NCBI GenBank assembly: GCA_947095585.1
Contig: OX352763.1
Coordinates: 113,191,908 to 113,255,907, forward strand
Reading direction: 5' to 3'
Origin: Nephrocerus scutellatus
Lineage: Eukaryota > Arthropoda > Insecta > Diptera > Pipunculidae
Length of the DNA stretch: 64,000 nucleotides
The stretch's first letter is position 1, and each line of letters begins with the position of its first letter. The position numbers were made by a program, and so were the translations under genes. The notes under the pieces were generated by a model that was given only the letters and a program-made list of their open reading frames with translations, did no database searches and was not told the origin of the DNA. This document shows positions 1-10,896 of this stretch, one piece after another.

Positions 1-904
1 TGGCGGTTCTCCTTAAGATGTTTTGCAGCGTCGTCAATCGTCTTTATTGAATCCGTCCATATTAGAGACAGTTGCTCGTGTTGTCTCAAGAAAATATTGA
101 TTTTCAACAGTTGAGCTGTAAACCCCCACAGAAGGATCAGGTTCTTTGATATCTCATTGGTTAAAGGTGCTGGTTATGCCGGTTCTTAGTTGGTCTGAAG
201 CTCCAAATAAGTCCGAGTAGACCAAATATGATGTTCACCAAGTCGATCATCCTAACTGAAACTGGGTACGCCAATGTTGACTCCATCCAGGGAACTCCAT
301 GCTGTACAATTCAAATTTTTTTTCAAAAATAATTCAATTGATTTCAATTTTTAAAAAAAACTTCCTACTCAAAAGGAATAAGTTTGAGTTAATCTCAAGT
401 AAAAAACTCAATCTGCACACTACACTGCATTAGTGCAGCAATTCTCTGAAATAAATTGCTCTCTCAACTCTCACTATCCAGTTGAAACAATCAACACAGG
501 AGTTAAAGGATATATCCTTACAGTTTTGGTATCAGACAGCCGGTGTTATTATTTGCAACTTCGCAAAATGCAAATATCTGTTTCATATCAGGATTCAGGA
601 CTCTCTATCTATGAGCTCTGTTATCGATCTCTCACTCTCTCTTTCTCTCTTTCTCGTTTAAGGCATAAATTATTTGTTTTGTTTTGATTTTGACACCTTC
701 TTTTATTGGTTATGTTATTTAGGCTTAATGCCCGAAATACACGTGAAGATATCCTGCAAAATTTTATTTAGTTTCATTTCGTTACGCTCTAAGCGCGCTC
801 CACATTTATTTTGGGAATAAGTTAATCCAATGTCTGATCTCTGGTGAATTGTTGAGGGAGAACTGTGGAATGCAATTGGGGTAATCATAAGCTGGAACTT
901 AAGG
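1..904. other. Unassigned AT-rich DNA
   Basis: No coding region, RNA gene or repeat family is recognisable. The short open frames here have no domain-like composition; one near 640 is only a CT-rich low-complexity run. It is probably intergenic or intronic sequence. Confidence 0.5.
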
Positions 905-2433
905 AACGGTAATTGTTTAATGAAGATTCCGCTCAACAGAGTGATGAAATGGTGCCCCAGCGCAGATTCTGCAGGTGTATTGAACCTTCAGCAGATATCC
1001 AAACTGCGATCAATCTCCGCAAAAACAACAAAGCAGCCAGACTTGATTGTATACCAGCTGGATTCCTGAAAGCATATCCCGCCACAACAGTTAGCATGCA
1101 ATTTTCACAACGACTGAAGAGACGAAGTTATTGTTAAGCTAGGGCGATTTCAAGAGCAACAAATACTGGCGTGGTTTTACCGTTTTGCTTGTTTTTCCAG
1201 AACCAATTAGTTGCCATTTTCTAGCGGATAAAACTAAGAATCGAGTCTACTATAGCAAGAGGCATCAAGCGGGCTTTTGCAGTAGTCGATCGTGTGTCGA
1301 CCATATAAACATCCTGCGTATCATTCTCAAGCAGTCTGCTCAGTTTCAGTCACCGCTTTACTTCATATTCTTGGATTTTGAGAAGGCTTCTGACGGGCAT
1401 AACCGGGAATACATATGGAGTGAGAGGAATTACCCCTAAAATAGTTGCTATTATAAATGCAAGGCACTTCGTTTTGCATAATGGATAGCTTTCCGGCTCT
1501 TTCAAAGTGCAACGGGGAGTAACACAAGGAAATGTTCTATCGCCAATCCTTTTTCTACTGTCAAGAGAAGGTGTTCTTACTCAATGCCACAGTTGGTACA
1601 GTTGAGATACATGGCAATCGATGGAGCCCGTTTCAAATGCCTAGCCACTTAGATAATGCCAATGATATGTGGTTCTTGGCAAGTAACATCAGTGGGCTTA
1701 ACGTGATATGTCAATCACTGCAGGTGAAAAGAGAGACGATCGGTCCAAGGATAAACGATAATAAGACAAAAATAATGCCCACAGGCCGCTCCACACATCA
1801 GCGTATTATTTAGTAGGAAATATCTATTGAAGAGGTCGAACAGTTTAATTACCTCGGAACTATTGTATCAGCTGATGATGGTACAGATCTGGACGTCAAT
1901 AAGAGAATAAATACAGATTGAGTTACCTTTGGTGCTCTATCTCCAATTTGGAAATCCAATTAAGTAGCCTTACCCACTAAGTTCAGATTCTTCCAATCCA
2001 ATTTTAAATCCGTGCTCTTATATGCCTGCGAAACCTGAAAAGTCTCGACAAACATTTTGATGACATTGCAGGCTTTTGTGAATTGCTGTCTGCGCTACAT
2101 TCTAAAGATTCGTTGGTCAGAAATAATATTAAACCATGAATTCTGGCGTAGGACGACTCAGTGTCGATATAAAGAAGCGAAAATGGCCATTTATTGGTCA
2201 CAAATTGAGGAAGCCAAATGATAATATCGTGAAGCAGTCCTTTGAATGGAAAACTCAGGATGCACGGCGGGTTGGAAGACCTAGAACAACGTGGAAATCA
2301 ACAGTCCTAGCAGAAGCAGAAGAGGAAAATGTGGCCACAATTGAAATATCTAGTTATAGGCCGTGAAGGATGGAGAATATTTATTGGCGCCCTATGCCCC
2401 GAGCAGGGTCGTAACGATGATGATGATGATGAG
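905..2433 (+). mobile_element. LINE-A relic: RT fragment through 3' tail
   Basis: Decayed 3' two thirds of a non-LTR retrotransposon with several frameshifts and stops. In order: the RT finger motif (NNKAARLDCIPAGFL at about 1030-1075, compare NNKSVGLDGIPAELL in the 50-kb copy), a thumb stretch near 1830-1860 (FNYLGTIVS), a second thumb part near 2000-2100 (LLYACETWKVST), and the C-terminal module (KRKWPFIGHKLRK, then RRVGRPRTTWKS, about 2170-2300). It ends with a (GAT)n tail at 2416-2433, the usual 3' end of this family. The RT palm YADD is not readable. The clade is not resolved from the sequence alone. Confidence 0.8.
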
Positions 2434-2459
2434 TTGTTCTTGAGGAAATGCAAAGAAAT

Positions 2460-3290
2460 GTATCATCATATTTGGCTCTACAATTCTACGAAAAAAAACA
2501 AGGCAGTAGAAAGTCCTGAAATATCTGCAAGAAATCATAATAGTGTGGCAAATTCGCAAGCACAGACCAATGATAGAAGGCTTGAAAAGGCAAACATTAG
2601 CTTGAACACACAGTCACTACCACCACCAATAATGATCTCCGGAGTAGACAGACAGATTTGGTGAGTTAAAAAGAATAATTGAACAAAAAACAAAGAAAAC
2701 ATGGAAGTTCACATCATATAGATACATAAATTGGCAAATAAATGTCGATGACAGTGACAATTATGTAGAAATTACTGTTGAGCTAACAAAAATGAAATTG
2801 CAATGGAAATAATTCGAAAATAAGGCTACTAGATCATTTAGAGTGGTAGCCTGAGATCTCACTTCTCATTATATTAATAATGACTTGACTAATAAATAAT
2901 TCAATCAAAAACTTAATTTAAAAAGAAATAACAAAAGGTAATAGCCGGAAACCAATGACTAAAAGTAGAAAATTACCTCTTTGTATGCTCTCCTTTCACA
3001 ATCAAGAAGATATCGATGAGGTATATACGCTATTAAATAAATAATGAGTATTGTTGTTAAGATTGAGCCACTTCCAAGAAGTTCCAACACAATGCCACAA
3101 TGCAAAAGATGTCAAGTCTTCGGGCATACCTACCCAAATCAAATGTAAAGGAAAACATCCAACAAAGGACTGTCCGTTAAAGAAGGATGAGAAAGCGATA
3201 TGTAACAAATGTCATGAAAATCATCCAGCTAATTACAGAAGTTGTCCAATCACAAAAGAATATCAAGAAAGGATAGAATAGAGTCACTAG
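2460..3290 (+). mobile_element. Jockey-type LINE ORF1 (gag) relic
   Basis: Remnant of a nucleic-acid-binding gag-like ORF1. The first part (about 2580-2660) carries LPPPIMISGVDRQIW, the start of the gag core in Jockey-clade elements. The middle is scrambled by stops. The end (about 3060-3281) is a row of zinc knuckles: QIKCKGKHPTKDCPL, then CNKCHENHPANYRSCP. One frameshift near 3128 splits the first knuckle. The RT-encoding ORF2 does not follow. The assignment rests on knuckle layout and the PPPIxISGVD signature. Confidence 0.7.
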
Positions 3291-3354
3291 GGAGCATCAA
3301 CAAGACCCACTCAAAAATAAAAACAAGCGATATGTTAAACGTTGAAAACATTAA
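3291..3354. other. Short unassigned spacer
   Basis: AT-rich spacer between the gag relic and the LINE-C fragment. Confidence 0.4.
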
Positions 3355-3551
3355 AGTAGACAATCCTCTTCGCTCATGTGAGCTAGATGTCCTGCCAACC
3401 GGAGCCTAACGAGCTTATTTCTCTTCACGATTCCGCCATCGCGGTAATTCTCTTAGATCTCATCACTATAGAGTCTTCGGAATCGTCCTTCCTCACATAC
3501 GGGGCCAACAATTCTCCGTAAGACTTTTCTCTCGAACGCGACTAGGAGGTC
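3355..3551 (-). mobile_element. LINE-C 3' fragment (left part)
   Basis: Read on the minus strand this encodes the region after the RT thumb of LINE-C (AFERKVLRRIVGPVYEEG-like, then the C-terminal H-x-R-M segment). It matches the minus-strand copies at 18.5 and 61.4 kb nearly base for base. It is broken at about 3551 by a ~590-bp retroposon, and LINE-C resumes at about 4141. Confidence 0.7.
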
Positions 3552-4140
3552 ATCATTCGTAGAGTGGGACATAACCTGGTTTCCTAGCTTTCGCCATTAA
3601 AACGCCTTACGCCTCTTCGAGAGTAAACCATAAGCCCCCGTGTTGCATCCCCAGAACGAGCTGGGTCTTCAACCACAGTTGTCCTCCGACCGGTCAACCA
3701 TACGGTCAACCTTATTGTCTGTGGGCACGGACAACTACCACGGTACCAACGCGACCTTGGTGAGGTCTAACACCAAGGGACTTAGTTCCTTCGGAGTGAT
3801 TGCCTTTTTGCGAAAGAGAAAAGAGAAAACCATCACTGGCAAATCATCTTCTGGAACCTCGAACCCTATCATTTTTCACTTGGATACCGTGCTATTCTAG
3901 AATAGAAACTATTCCAGGGACATTACACAGACCTCTAGTGCACGAAATGAACTACTAAATACGAAGAGTCGCCCATAAGGTTATTATAAGTACCAGGAGC
4001 CCACTTCGGGTCGCAAAGTATGAAGACATTGCCCATAAAGAGCATTATCTAAGTACCCGCGGCCCTTATTTAACATCCCATGGTAAAGCCCAGCACTCCA
4101 ACCATGAATAGGTTAAGACGCAATTGGAACGCCCTCGGGG
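3552..4140 (-). mobile_element. Short retroposon sharing the LINE-B 5' region (copy 1)
   Basis: About 589 bp inserted into LINE-C. On the minus strand it starts with CCCCGAGGG (4140) and ends with TCCCACTCTACGAATGAT (3552), the same ends as the copy at 8595-9135. The middle matches the 5' region of LINE-B at 26.7-27.15 kb, for example GGGCTTTACCA and the stretch around AAGGTCGCGTTGGT. The flanks keep only a diverged trace of a duplicated target around a CTAAG motif. No open frame of note. Confidence 0.65.
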
Positions 4141-4395
4141 TAGGCTAAGCTAAGAGAATGCTTTTTGCTAACCACCCAAGTCTCGGATCCATATGTAAGT
4201 ACTGGTATGACCATTGTCTTATATACCAGCAGCTTGGATGCTATGGTTAAGTTCCTGGATTCAGTCAGATTTTCACCTGCACCAACCTTCACCGCCAAAA
4301 ATAGTCTCTTCTGCCGATTTATAGCCGACCTGGATAACGTCCCTAAACGCTCATCTTCCAATCTCGCTATCGTAGCAACAAGTCTCTGGTTATAA
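4141..4395 (-). mobile_element. LINE-C RT thumb fragment (right part)
   Basis: Minus-strand frame 4361-4113 reads SRNLTIASKLLVYKTMVIP and then VLTYGSETWVVSKKH, the conserved thumb/connection of LINE-C. It continues the element interrupted by the retroposon at 3552-4140. The frame beyond 4270 (GAGENLTES) replaces the expected sequence, so a small internal rearrangement is likely. Confidence 0.7.
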
Positions 4396-6244
4396 GTTCA
4401 TCCAATCGCATGGTTATCTTTAAATAAAAATCTTTGATCCAGTTAAGTTATTTTATTGATTTTTTGTTTTTTTTAATCATAAAGAGAAGTAAAATATTGC
4501 AGTCCTACAAACCCTAGATATTTTTCTATCTACCAATGTGTGCCTACGAGTTAATTATGTGTGAAGCGATTACTCGTCCTTGTTATCGCGTCATAGTGAA
4601 TTCTGTCACAATACTGGGCACTCCTTGGCTGCTTCCCCGGTGCATAATTATTTTCTAAAAATCCTTGAAATTAGGACATAATGAAGTAGTAGCTTCAACA
4701 ACCGGTTGACCCAAATACATGTCATTTTACGCTTTCCGTAAATTCACGTCACTAACGCAACCCGAATAACAAGAACTATCACTTGACTGACTTGGGGACA
4801 TACATATACGAGCGAAGGTGGCTGTAGTTGTGATTGCAACCTACCTGCTTTATTAATTAAGAGGATGATCCTTATCGAGGAGTAGGTGACACAAAACGTA
4901 ATCTCTATTTGGGCAACTAGCCGATCTGGCAGCTGCCGTGGCATAAAATAAAGCAACCAACGTGTCTACATGAGAAGTTCAAAGCATTTCGAAAGCAAAA
5001 ATAAAACAATAACTAAAGGATCTCATAGCAGACTTGTCCTGCTTTGAACCAGTTTTGGTAAGCAGCAGGTATGTTGTGTGGAGTAGGTTAATGGGTCTCC
5101 GACTTGCACTCCTTGCTATGTCTGAACTTTAAGTAAATCCATTAGCGACACGATGGACAAGGACATTATCTAAAAACAGAAAAACGCACTTTTGCACATT
5201 TATTGACAGGTCAGATACTTCTATTATTCGGTTTTTGATTAAAATTTGAAACTTTCAGACAAGTGGTGCAGCCCTCTGTAGTAAAGCCGGCCAGCCGCCA
5301 AGTACGAGGGGAAGGAGTTGATTGCATTTGAATGCATAATGCCAACAACATAATTTCCCTCTTGCAGTCGGGCACTTTCGGTGCTGGTTCACCACTTCCT
5401 TTTCTAGTAGTTCCTACTGTAGGAGCAACAAAAGAAGCCAAGAAAGAATGAATAAAAATTAGATCCCTTGTTTCAGATTTTCCTTTTACATTGAGTGGTT
5501 CTTTCCAACCAAAATATTACAAAGGAGATAGAGAAAGGACGCCGACCGCACCAGCCACTTTCATTTGCTGTTAAATTTATGTATATGATGCCAATGAACA
5601 GTGGGGCAAGTGGTGTTTGAAAGTTATTCTTAGTGACTTGACATTTTTTTTAGTACTTATAAGAAACACAGGACTTTATAAAATATTTTCTTTGATTGGC
5701 CCCATTGGATTGGCCCATAACCAATTAACGCGGTTGGTTATATATAAAATTAAAAAGATAGAGTACTTTTCAAAAAATTCACCCAGGTACCAGGTAATAG
5801 GTAGAGCAAATTGGTTTGGTGTATTAAATAGAGGAGGGATGAGGCTACATTAAGAAAAAATTGGTAGTGGTGTGGGGATGTATCTTCAAGCTATAGGGGG
5901 GGGGGGGTCAAAGTTAAACAAAATTTCAAAACCAGAAAGTTGACCTTTGAGAGCCCCTGAAAAATTGGGGAATTGAAAAATCAGGTAAACCTTCGAGTGC
6001 TTATTAGCCTGATAGGTCCTCTATCTAATAAAAATATAAAGGTCCGGGTTGGATAACTCACCTGGCGCTAAGGTGTGATTTTACCGTTTTTTTTCTACCC
6101 ATTCCGCGCATTGATTGATTTTTGGTTGAAGGGTCGTATCACATTTGACGCAAAAACCTAACCTCCAATTGGACCAATAGTAGCGTCTGTATGAAGTTTC
6201 ATCAAAATCGCTTCACGAAATCGAGGGTTAAGGTTTATGTTAAC
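4396..6244. other. Unassigned DNA with a 12-bp poly-G tract
   Basis: No gene or known repeat family recognised. The minus-strand frame 5441-5211 has no domain features. A run of 12 G residues lies at 5896-5907. Confidence 0.45.
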
Positions 6245-7168
6245 ATTCAACAAATTATTAGCATCCATTTCAATTTCATTCCAATCAATTTAATCTCATT
6301 TCATTTCATTCCAATTATATTTTAATTCAATTCCATTTCATTTCATTTTACTTAATCTCAATTCATTCGATTTCATTTCATTTTATATAGTTTCATTCCT
6401 TTTCATTCCAATTAATTCAATTCTATTATTTTATTCAATATAATTCCAATTCATTTTATTTCATTCATATTAATTTCGTTTATCTTCAATTCATTCCTTC
6501 ATTCATTCCATTCAATTGCATTTCTTTTAGTTTCATTTCATACTCCTTTTTATTCCAATTAATTCAATTCTATTTCATTTTATTCAATTCAATTCCAATT
6601 CATTTCATTCCATTCAAATTAATTTCGTTTATATTCATTTCATTCCTTTCCATTCCAATTAATTCAATTCTATTTAATTTTATTCAAGTCAATTCCAATT
6701 CATTTCATTTCATTCAATTTAATTCCATTTATCTTCATTTCATTTCGTTCCTTTTTATTCCAATTAATTCAATTCTATTTAATTTTCTTCAATTCAATTC
6801 CAATTCATTTAATTTCATTCAATTTAATTTCATTTATCTTCATTTCATTTCATTCCTTTTAATTCCAATTAATTCAATTCTATTTCATTTTATTCAATTC
6901 AATTCCAATTCATTTCATATCATTCAATTTAATTTCATTTATCTTCATTTCATTCCTTTTCATTCCAATAAATTCAATTCTATTTCATTTCATTCAATTC
7001 TATTTCATTTCATTCAATTCTATTTCATTTCATTCAATTCTATTTCATTTCATTCAATTTCATTTCATTTATCTTCATTTCATTTCATTTCTTTTTATTC
7101 CAATTAATTCAATTCTATTTAATTTTATTCAATTCAATTCCAAATCATTTCATTTCGTACAATTTACG
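6245..7168. repeat. Pentanucleotide-based satellite with ~100-105 bp higher-order period
   Basis: About 920 bp made of ATTCA/ATTTC/ATTCC-type 5-mers (TTCATTTCATTCAATT and relatives). The marker ATTCCAATTAATTC recurs at 6405, 6552, 6652, 6757, 6862, 6962 (one base changed) and 7097, giving steps mostly of 100 or 105 bp, that is 20 or 21 five-base units. Inside the last long step a 20-bp unit (TATTTCATTTCATTCAATTC) is repeated four times at about 6976-7055. Confidence 0.9.
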
Positions 7169-8290
7169 TACAATGTGAATAACAAAGGCCTAAAATGCCT
7201 TCCCTTTGGTACACCACACATCACATATTTTCAACCGCATAGTAATTATATTAATACATTTTAAGTTCATAAGCTAATACTATGCATTATCCTTCTTAGG
7301 TTCCTAAGTGCAGCGGCATTAAGCTCAACTCAACTTGTAATTAATTCGTATGTTGGCAGTCGAACGGGTGGTGCGATATGATCCATTCTGTAAAAATCCC
7401 ACTTTTTCGTACATTCAAAATCGCACTTTCTTTGACTTCTAATTAAAAAGGAAATATCCTTTCCGTTCATTTTCGTTCTCCCAGGGTGAGCCGGTCTAAG
7501 ACTTTCCTGTATCCTTTCCCATTATGACTACAAGCAATTGTGATAGAAAAATGATTTATTGGCCAGAAAACTCGCCCCCCCCAACCCAGAAGCCGCAGTA
7601 TTATCTGAGCTGTGAGCGAAATCCTTTTTGCAATATTATTTCTAGCCGTCGCTATATCCTTTATGGAGGTCTTTTGTTTTTGTTGGTTCTTGCGGCTAAG
7701 TAATATTCTCGTTCGTGTAAAATATCAACAAAAGAAGTGAAATATTAACAAAAATGTACTTTTCTTTTCTTAATGAGTACAAAGTCAAAGCTGTCTTTAT
7801 GGCGTTGTGAACTGTTTTCGGGAGAGAGAGGAGTAGGAGCCAGAGCAACAGTGCAGCATCGTATGCTTTAAGAAATTTCATTTAATGAGTAATTACAATT
7901 TTTTTTAAAGCAACTGATTTGCCTCTTTTTCATTAAATAAAGGTCAAGCTACATCAGAAAATATTCTCTTGCTATTCGGTTTAATATTAGTTAGGAAGAT
8001 AGAGTTCTTTTTAATTAATCCTACTAAATAGTAGTCATATGATCTGTAAAGAAATTTTATTTAAAAACGCCTGAAAATCAGCAACACTATTAATAATGGA
8101 AATTGTGTATCTCATTTAAATTTACATTGTAATACAAATGAAAGCAAATGGATTTATCGATCTATCAAGCGAACATCGTTTTACAAGGCAAGCTAGCTAT
8201 AACTAAGGCGGTATGAGTAAATCATATCCGCAAAAGTGTAAAATTGCAAAAATTCTATAAGTCATGAGCAACCTAAAAAATACTTCTCTT
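7169..8290. other. Unassigned AT-rich DNA
   Basis: No coding region or repeat family recognised. It ends where LINE-C sequence begins. Confidence 0.45.
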
Positions 8291-8594
8291 CTTCTTACTC
8301 CTGCTCATTCCATCTCAGGCAGTAATCGTAAAAATCAGACCGACTGGTTCGATGTTATCTGTAAGAGCTAGCGATTGAACGTAAGAATGTTGCGTAACGA
8401 ACAATCCAACAATCTCAAAGAACGCGGGCATTGGAAGAAGAATATAAAGAGCTCAGAAGATATGAAGACCTAGTTCACCGTCGAAAGAAAGCAGCCTGGA
8501 GGAAGAATCTCGTCCGTCAACTAAAACAGCACAGAGAGCGAGGATTGCACCACGCGCGGAACTTCTATCAAAGAGTCCGCGGTATGTCCGCGTT
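8291..8594 (+). mobile_element. LINE-C linker fragment, 5' side of a nested insertion
   Basis: Encodes the endonuclease-RT linker of LINE-C. The frame 8431-8600 (EEEYKELRRYEDLVHRRKKA, then HHARNFYQRVRGM) aligns with the plus copy at 21.66-21.81 kb. It is cut at 8594 by a short retroposon. The 13-bp target copy GTATGTCCGCGTT at 8582-8594 is repeated with one change at 9136-9148. Confidence 0.8.
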
Positions 8595-9135
8595 CCCCCG
8601 AGGGGACCACTGTAGCTTACTTTCTGGTAGGTTTGATACTTGGTTAAACTCGGAAGATAAAATGGGCAAGGCTGCTAAAACTTAGAATGTCTAGAACGGG
8701 CACTGTCTTCGTATGTAGCAGCCTTACAGTACACTGCAGGACATGGCAGTGCCTGGGATAGTTTCTATCCTGGGCTGCCTAGGATATTAGAGGTGGTATC
8801 CTAGTGACAAATGATGGGGTTCGAGGTTCCGCCAGGGTTGGTTTATCCTCGCCCAGGCACTCATTCTGAACGAGCAGAGTCCCTTGCTGTCAGATCTCAC
8901 CAAGGTCGCGTTGGTACTACGGGGTTTGGCTTTCCCCGCAGATAAGGTTGATCTCCTTGGAGGTTAGCTGAGTCTGGGCCAACCTTTGGTTGAGAACCAG
9001 TTTCGTTCTGGGCTTGACCTACGTAGTGGCTTACGGTTTACTCTCGAAAAGAGGACCGCTAAGTGGGAACTAGTTCATGAGCATGCTTAATGGCGAAAGC
9101 TGGGAAAGCAGGGTTCGTCCCACTCAAAGACTGAT
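8595..9135 (+). mobile_element. Short retroposon sharing the LINE-B 5' region (copy 2)
   Basis: 541 bp inserted into LINE-C and bounded by a 13-bp target duplication (8582-8594 and 9136-9148, 12 of 13 bases equal). It begins CCCCCGAGGG and ends TCCCACTCAAAGACTGAT, the same ends as the copy at 3552-4140. Its centre (about 8750-9045) matches the LINE-B 5' region at 26.87-27.15 kb, but its last ~90 bp (from GTTTACTCTCGAAAAGAGG) do not. It lacks any long frame, so it is non-autonomous or a fixed internal deletion product. Confidence 0.7.
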
Positions 9136-9262
9136 GTATGTCCGCATTGCAAATATATCACAAAGTCATAGATCTGATCGCCGATCTCAAAGACATCTAG
9201 GAGCGATGTGAAGAGCTACTTTATAACTTGCTTACTAGCTAGCAAACTGTGAAAGTGGAGGT
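9136..9262 (+). mobile_element. LINE-C linker fragment, 3' side of the nested insertion
   Basis: Resumes LINE-C after the retroposon: GATCTGATCGCCGATCTCAA and following bases match 21.86-21.96 kb (frame LIADLKDI). The first 13 bp are the second target copy. The match ends at about 9262. Confidence 0.75.
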
Positions 9263-9539
9263 TCACTAGCAACTGATGACAACACCATGCTGACGCCACC
9301 AAGCCCGCCAGCGGAGGGCCCGCCCTACATCAAGCAATTCATAAAGTATAAAGTGACAACTCAACTGATCAACTGACCTGATCGTGACCAATTTTAAAAG
9401 CCACATTTTTAAGTGATTATGTAGGTCGCGCACAGTGGTGACGAAATTCAACTACAACGGTATGAAAAAGGAAAAGTTGCCTATGAACAAAAAACATTTC
9501 ATGTTCTGATTGCCAAATGAGTAGCGCATTGAACACCCT
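9263..9539. other. Unassigned spacer
   Basis: No gene or repeat family recognised. Confidence 0.4.
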
Positions 9540-10415
9540 TCTCATTTACCATTATCATAATTTTTGGGTCTAAACCCGGGGTTTGGTCCTGGCTTCCGCA
9601 AAAATCTCTACACCGGTCCTGATTTTGAGCCGATGTCATCCGGTTTTGCATCCCTAAACTCTGAGCGTCCCGGTATACGCCGTCTACGGGCTCGCTGTCG
9701 TGTTCCATAAATCCTTCCGCAAATGACTTTCCGAGTAGGATCCTCTTCGCTCATGCAAGCTAGGTGTCCTGCCCATCGGAGCCTACTGAGCTTAATTAAT
9801 TTTAATCTTCACGATGTCGACAGCGCGATAACGCTCGTAGAACTCATCGTTGTAGAGTCTGCGGAAGTCCTTCCTCAAATACGGGGCCAACAATTCTTCG
9901 AAAGACTTTTCTCTCGAACGCGTAGAGGTCAGATGCTTTTTGCTAAGCACCCCCAAGTCTCGGATCTATATGTAAGTACTGATATGACCATCATCTTATA
10001 CACCAGCAACTTGGATGACATGGTTAAATTCCTGGATTTGAAGAGTCTTGACCGACTATATTAGGCTTTGTTGGCTTTAAGCAACCGTGCACATATTTCT
10101 GGTTCCATGCTGTTATCGGCTGCTAGAGTAGACCCGAGATAGTTAAAAGATTGCATAACTTCAAACTCGCGCTCCACTATTTTAACTGAGGGACAAATTT
10201 TTGATCTTCTGCTTGCAGACGTGGCAACCATGTACTTTGTTTTGCTGTCATTTATATGCAGACCCAGATTTCGTGCCGCCCGCTTGATCTGGAGGAAAGC
10301 TTCCTGTGCAGCTATTGGGTTTCTACAAACGATGTCATTGTCGTCTGCGTAAGCCAGTATCTGATTGGACTTAAAGATGATTGTTCCTCTCGCCGTTACG
10401 TCAGAGTATCGAATC
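9540..10415 (-). mobile_element. LINE-C relic: RT palm to 3' tail
   Basis: Read on the minus strand, from 10415 down: RT palm YADDNDIV (near 10350), RNLGLHINDSKTKYM, the FNYLGST thumb, ARLLKANKAY, then a short jump to the C-terminal end (DGVYRDAQSLGMQN, about 9690-9640). The 3' end near 9545 is AT-rich with an ATAATG-type tail. It is broken at 10415 by LINE-A and has lost most of the segment between thumb and tail. Confidence 0.8.
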
Positions 10416-10823
10416 TAAAGTAATACTAAAAGTATTTTTCCCCTTGTGTGTCCTAGGGCCTCTACTACGCCTACGCGCCATCGCGTGCGGTTCCTGGCAA
10501 TGAGCTTCAGCTCTCTCTAACTCTTCCCCAATTGCCGTGACTCCTCCTCAACTGTTCTGCGCCATGTATCGAAGAAACGCACGTTCCAGTTGAAGAAATC
10601 TGGCATTTTGAGGTCCTTCACTCCCTGAGTCAAGGAGCGTCCACACATTCCGGGTACAATAGCCAAAAGTTGTCAATATTCGATCCTTACTTCTCCGAGG
10701 CGTTGTTTTGGTTTCAATAGCGGACATTTTTCGGTACCGCGGGGTGCTAACCCACGTTACCTAGACTAGAAACGCTAGACCGTTCGCACTTGCAATTTTA
10801 GCCTACATATATAAGGATTTAGA
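10416..10823 (-). mobile_element. LINE-A copy with both ends but no middle, nested in LINE-C
   Basis: On the minus strand this keeps about 260 bp of the LINE-A 5' end (5' UTR, the start of the ORF, and ARFLQLERAF near 10600) joined directly to about 130 bp of its 3' end (TWRRTVEE, NRTRWR, near 10560-10450). The join at about 10567 shares a few bases (TAT) between the two sides. Everything from endonuclease to RT thumb is missing. LINE-C flanks it on both sides. Confidence 0.75.
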
Positions 10824-10885
10824 CACACTGGTATGGACCGATGATGACTTTAGCGTATGGGGCTATCATGTCTTGTAGGATAGAG
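10824..10885 (-). mobile_element. LINE-C RT finger fragment
   Basis: About 60 bp matching the LINE-C finger/palm region at 19.09-19.16 kb and 63.56-63.62 kb (peptide context IGPYQCG). It continues the LINE-C copy interrupted at 10416-10823, with a gap of about 300 bp of LINE-C. Confidence 0.6.
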
Positions 10886-10896
10886 GATATTGGAGG

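Noticed and set aside
5211..5441. A 76-codon minus-strand gene with a Cys-containing end
   Set aside because: No recognisable domain, no flanking splice sites that extend it, and ordinary non-coding composition.
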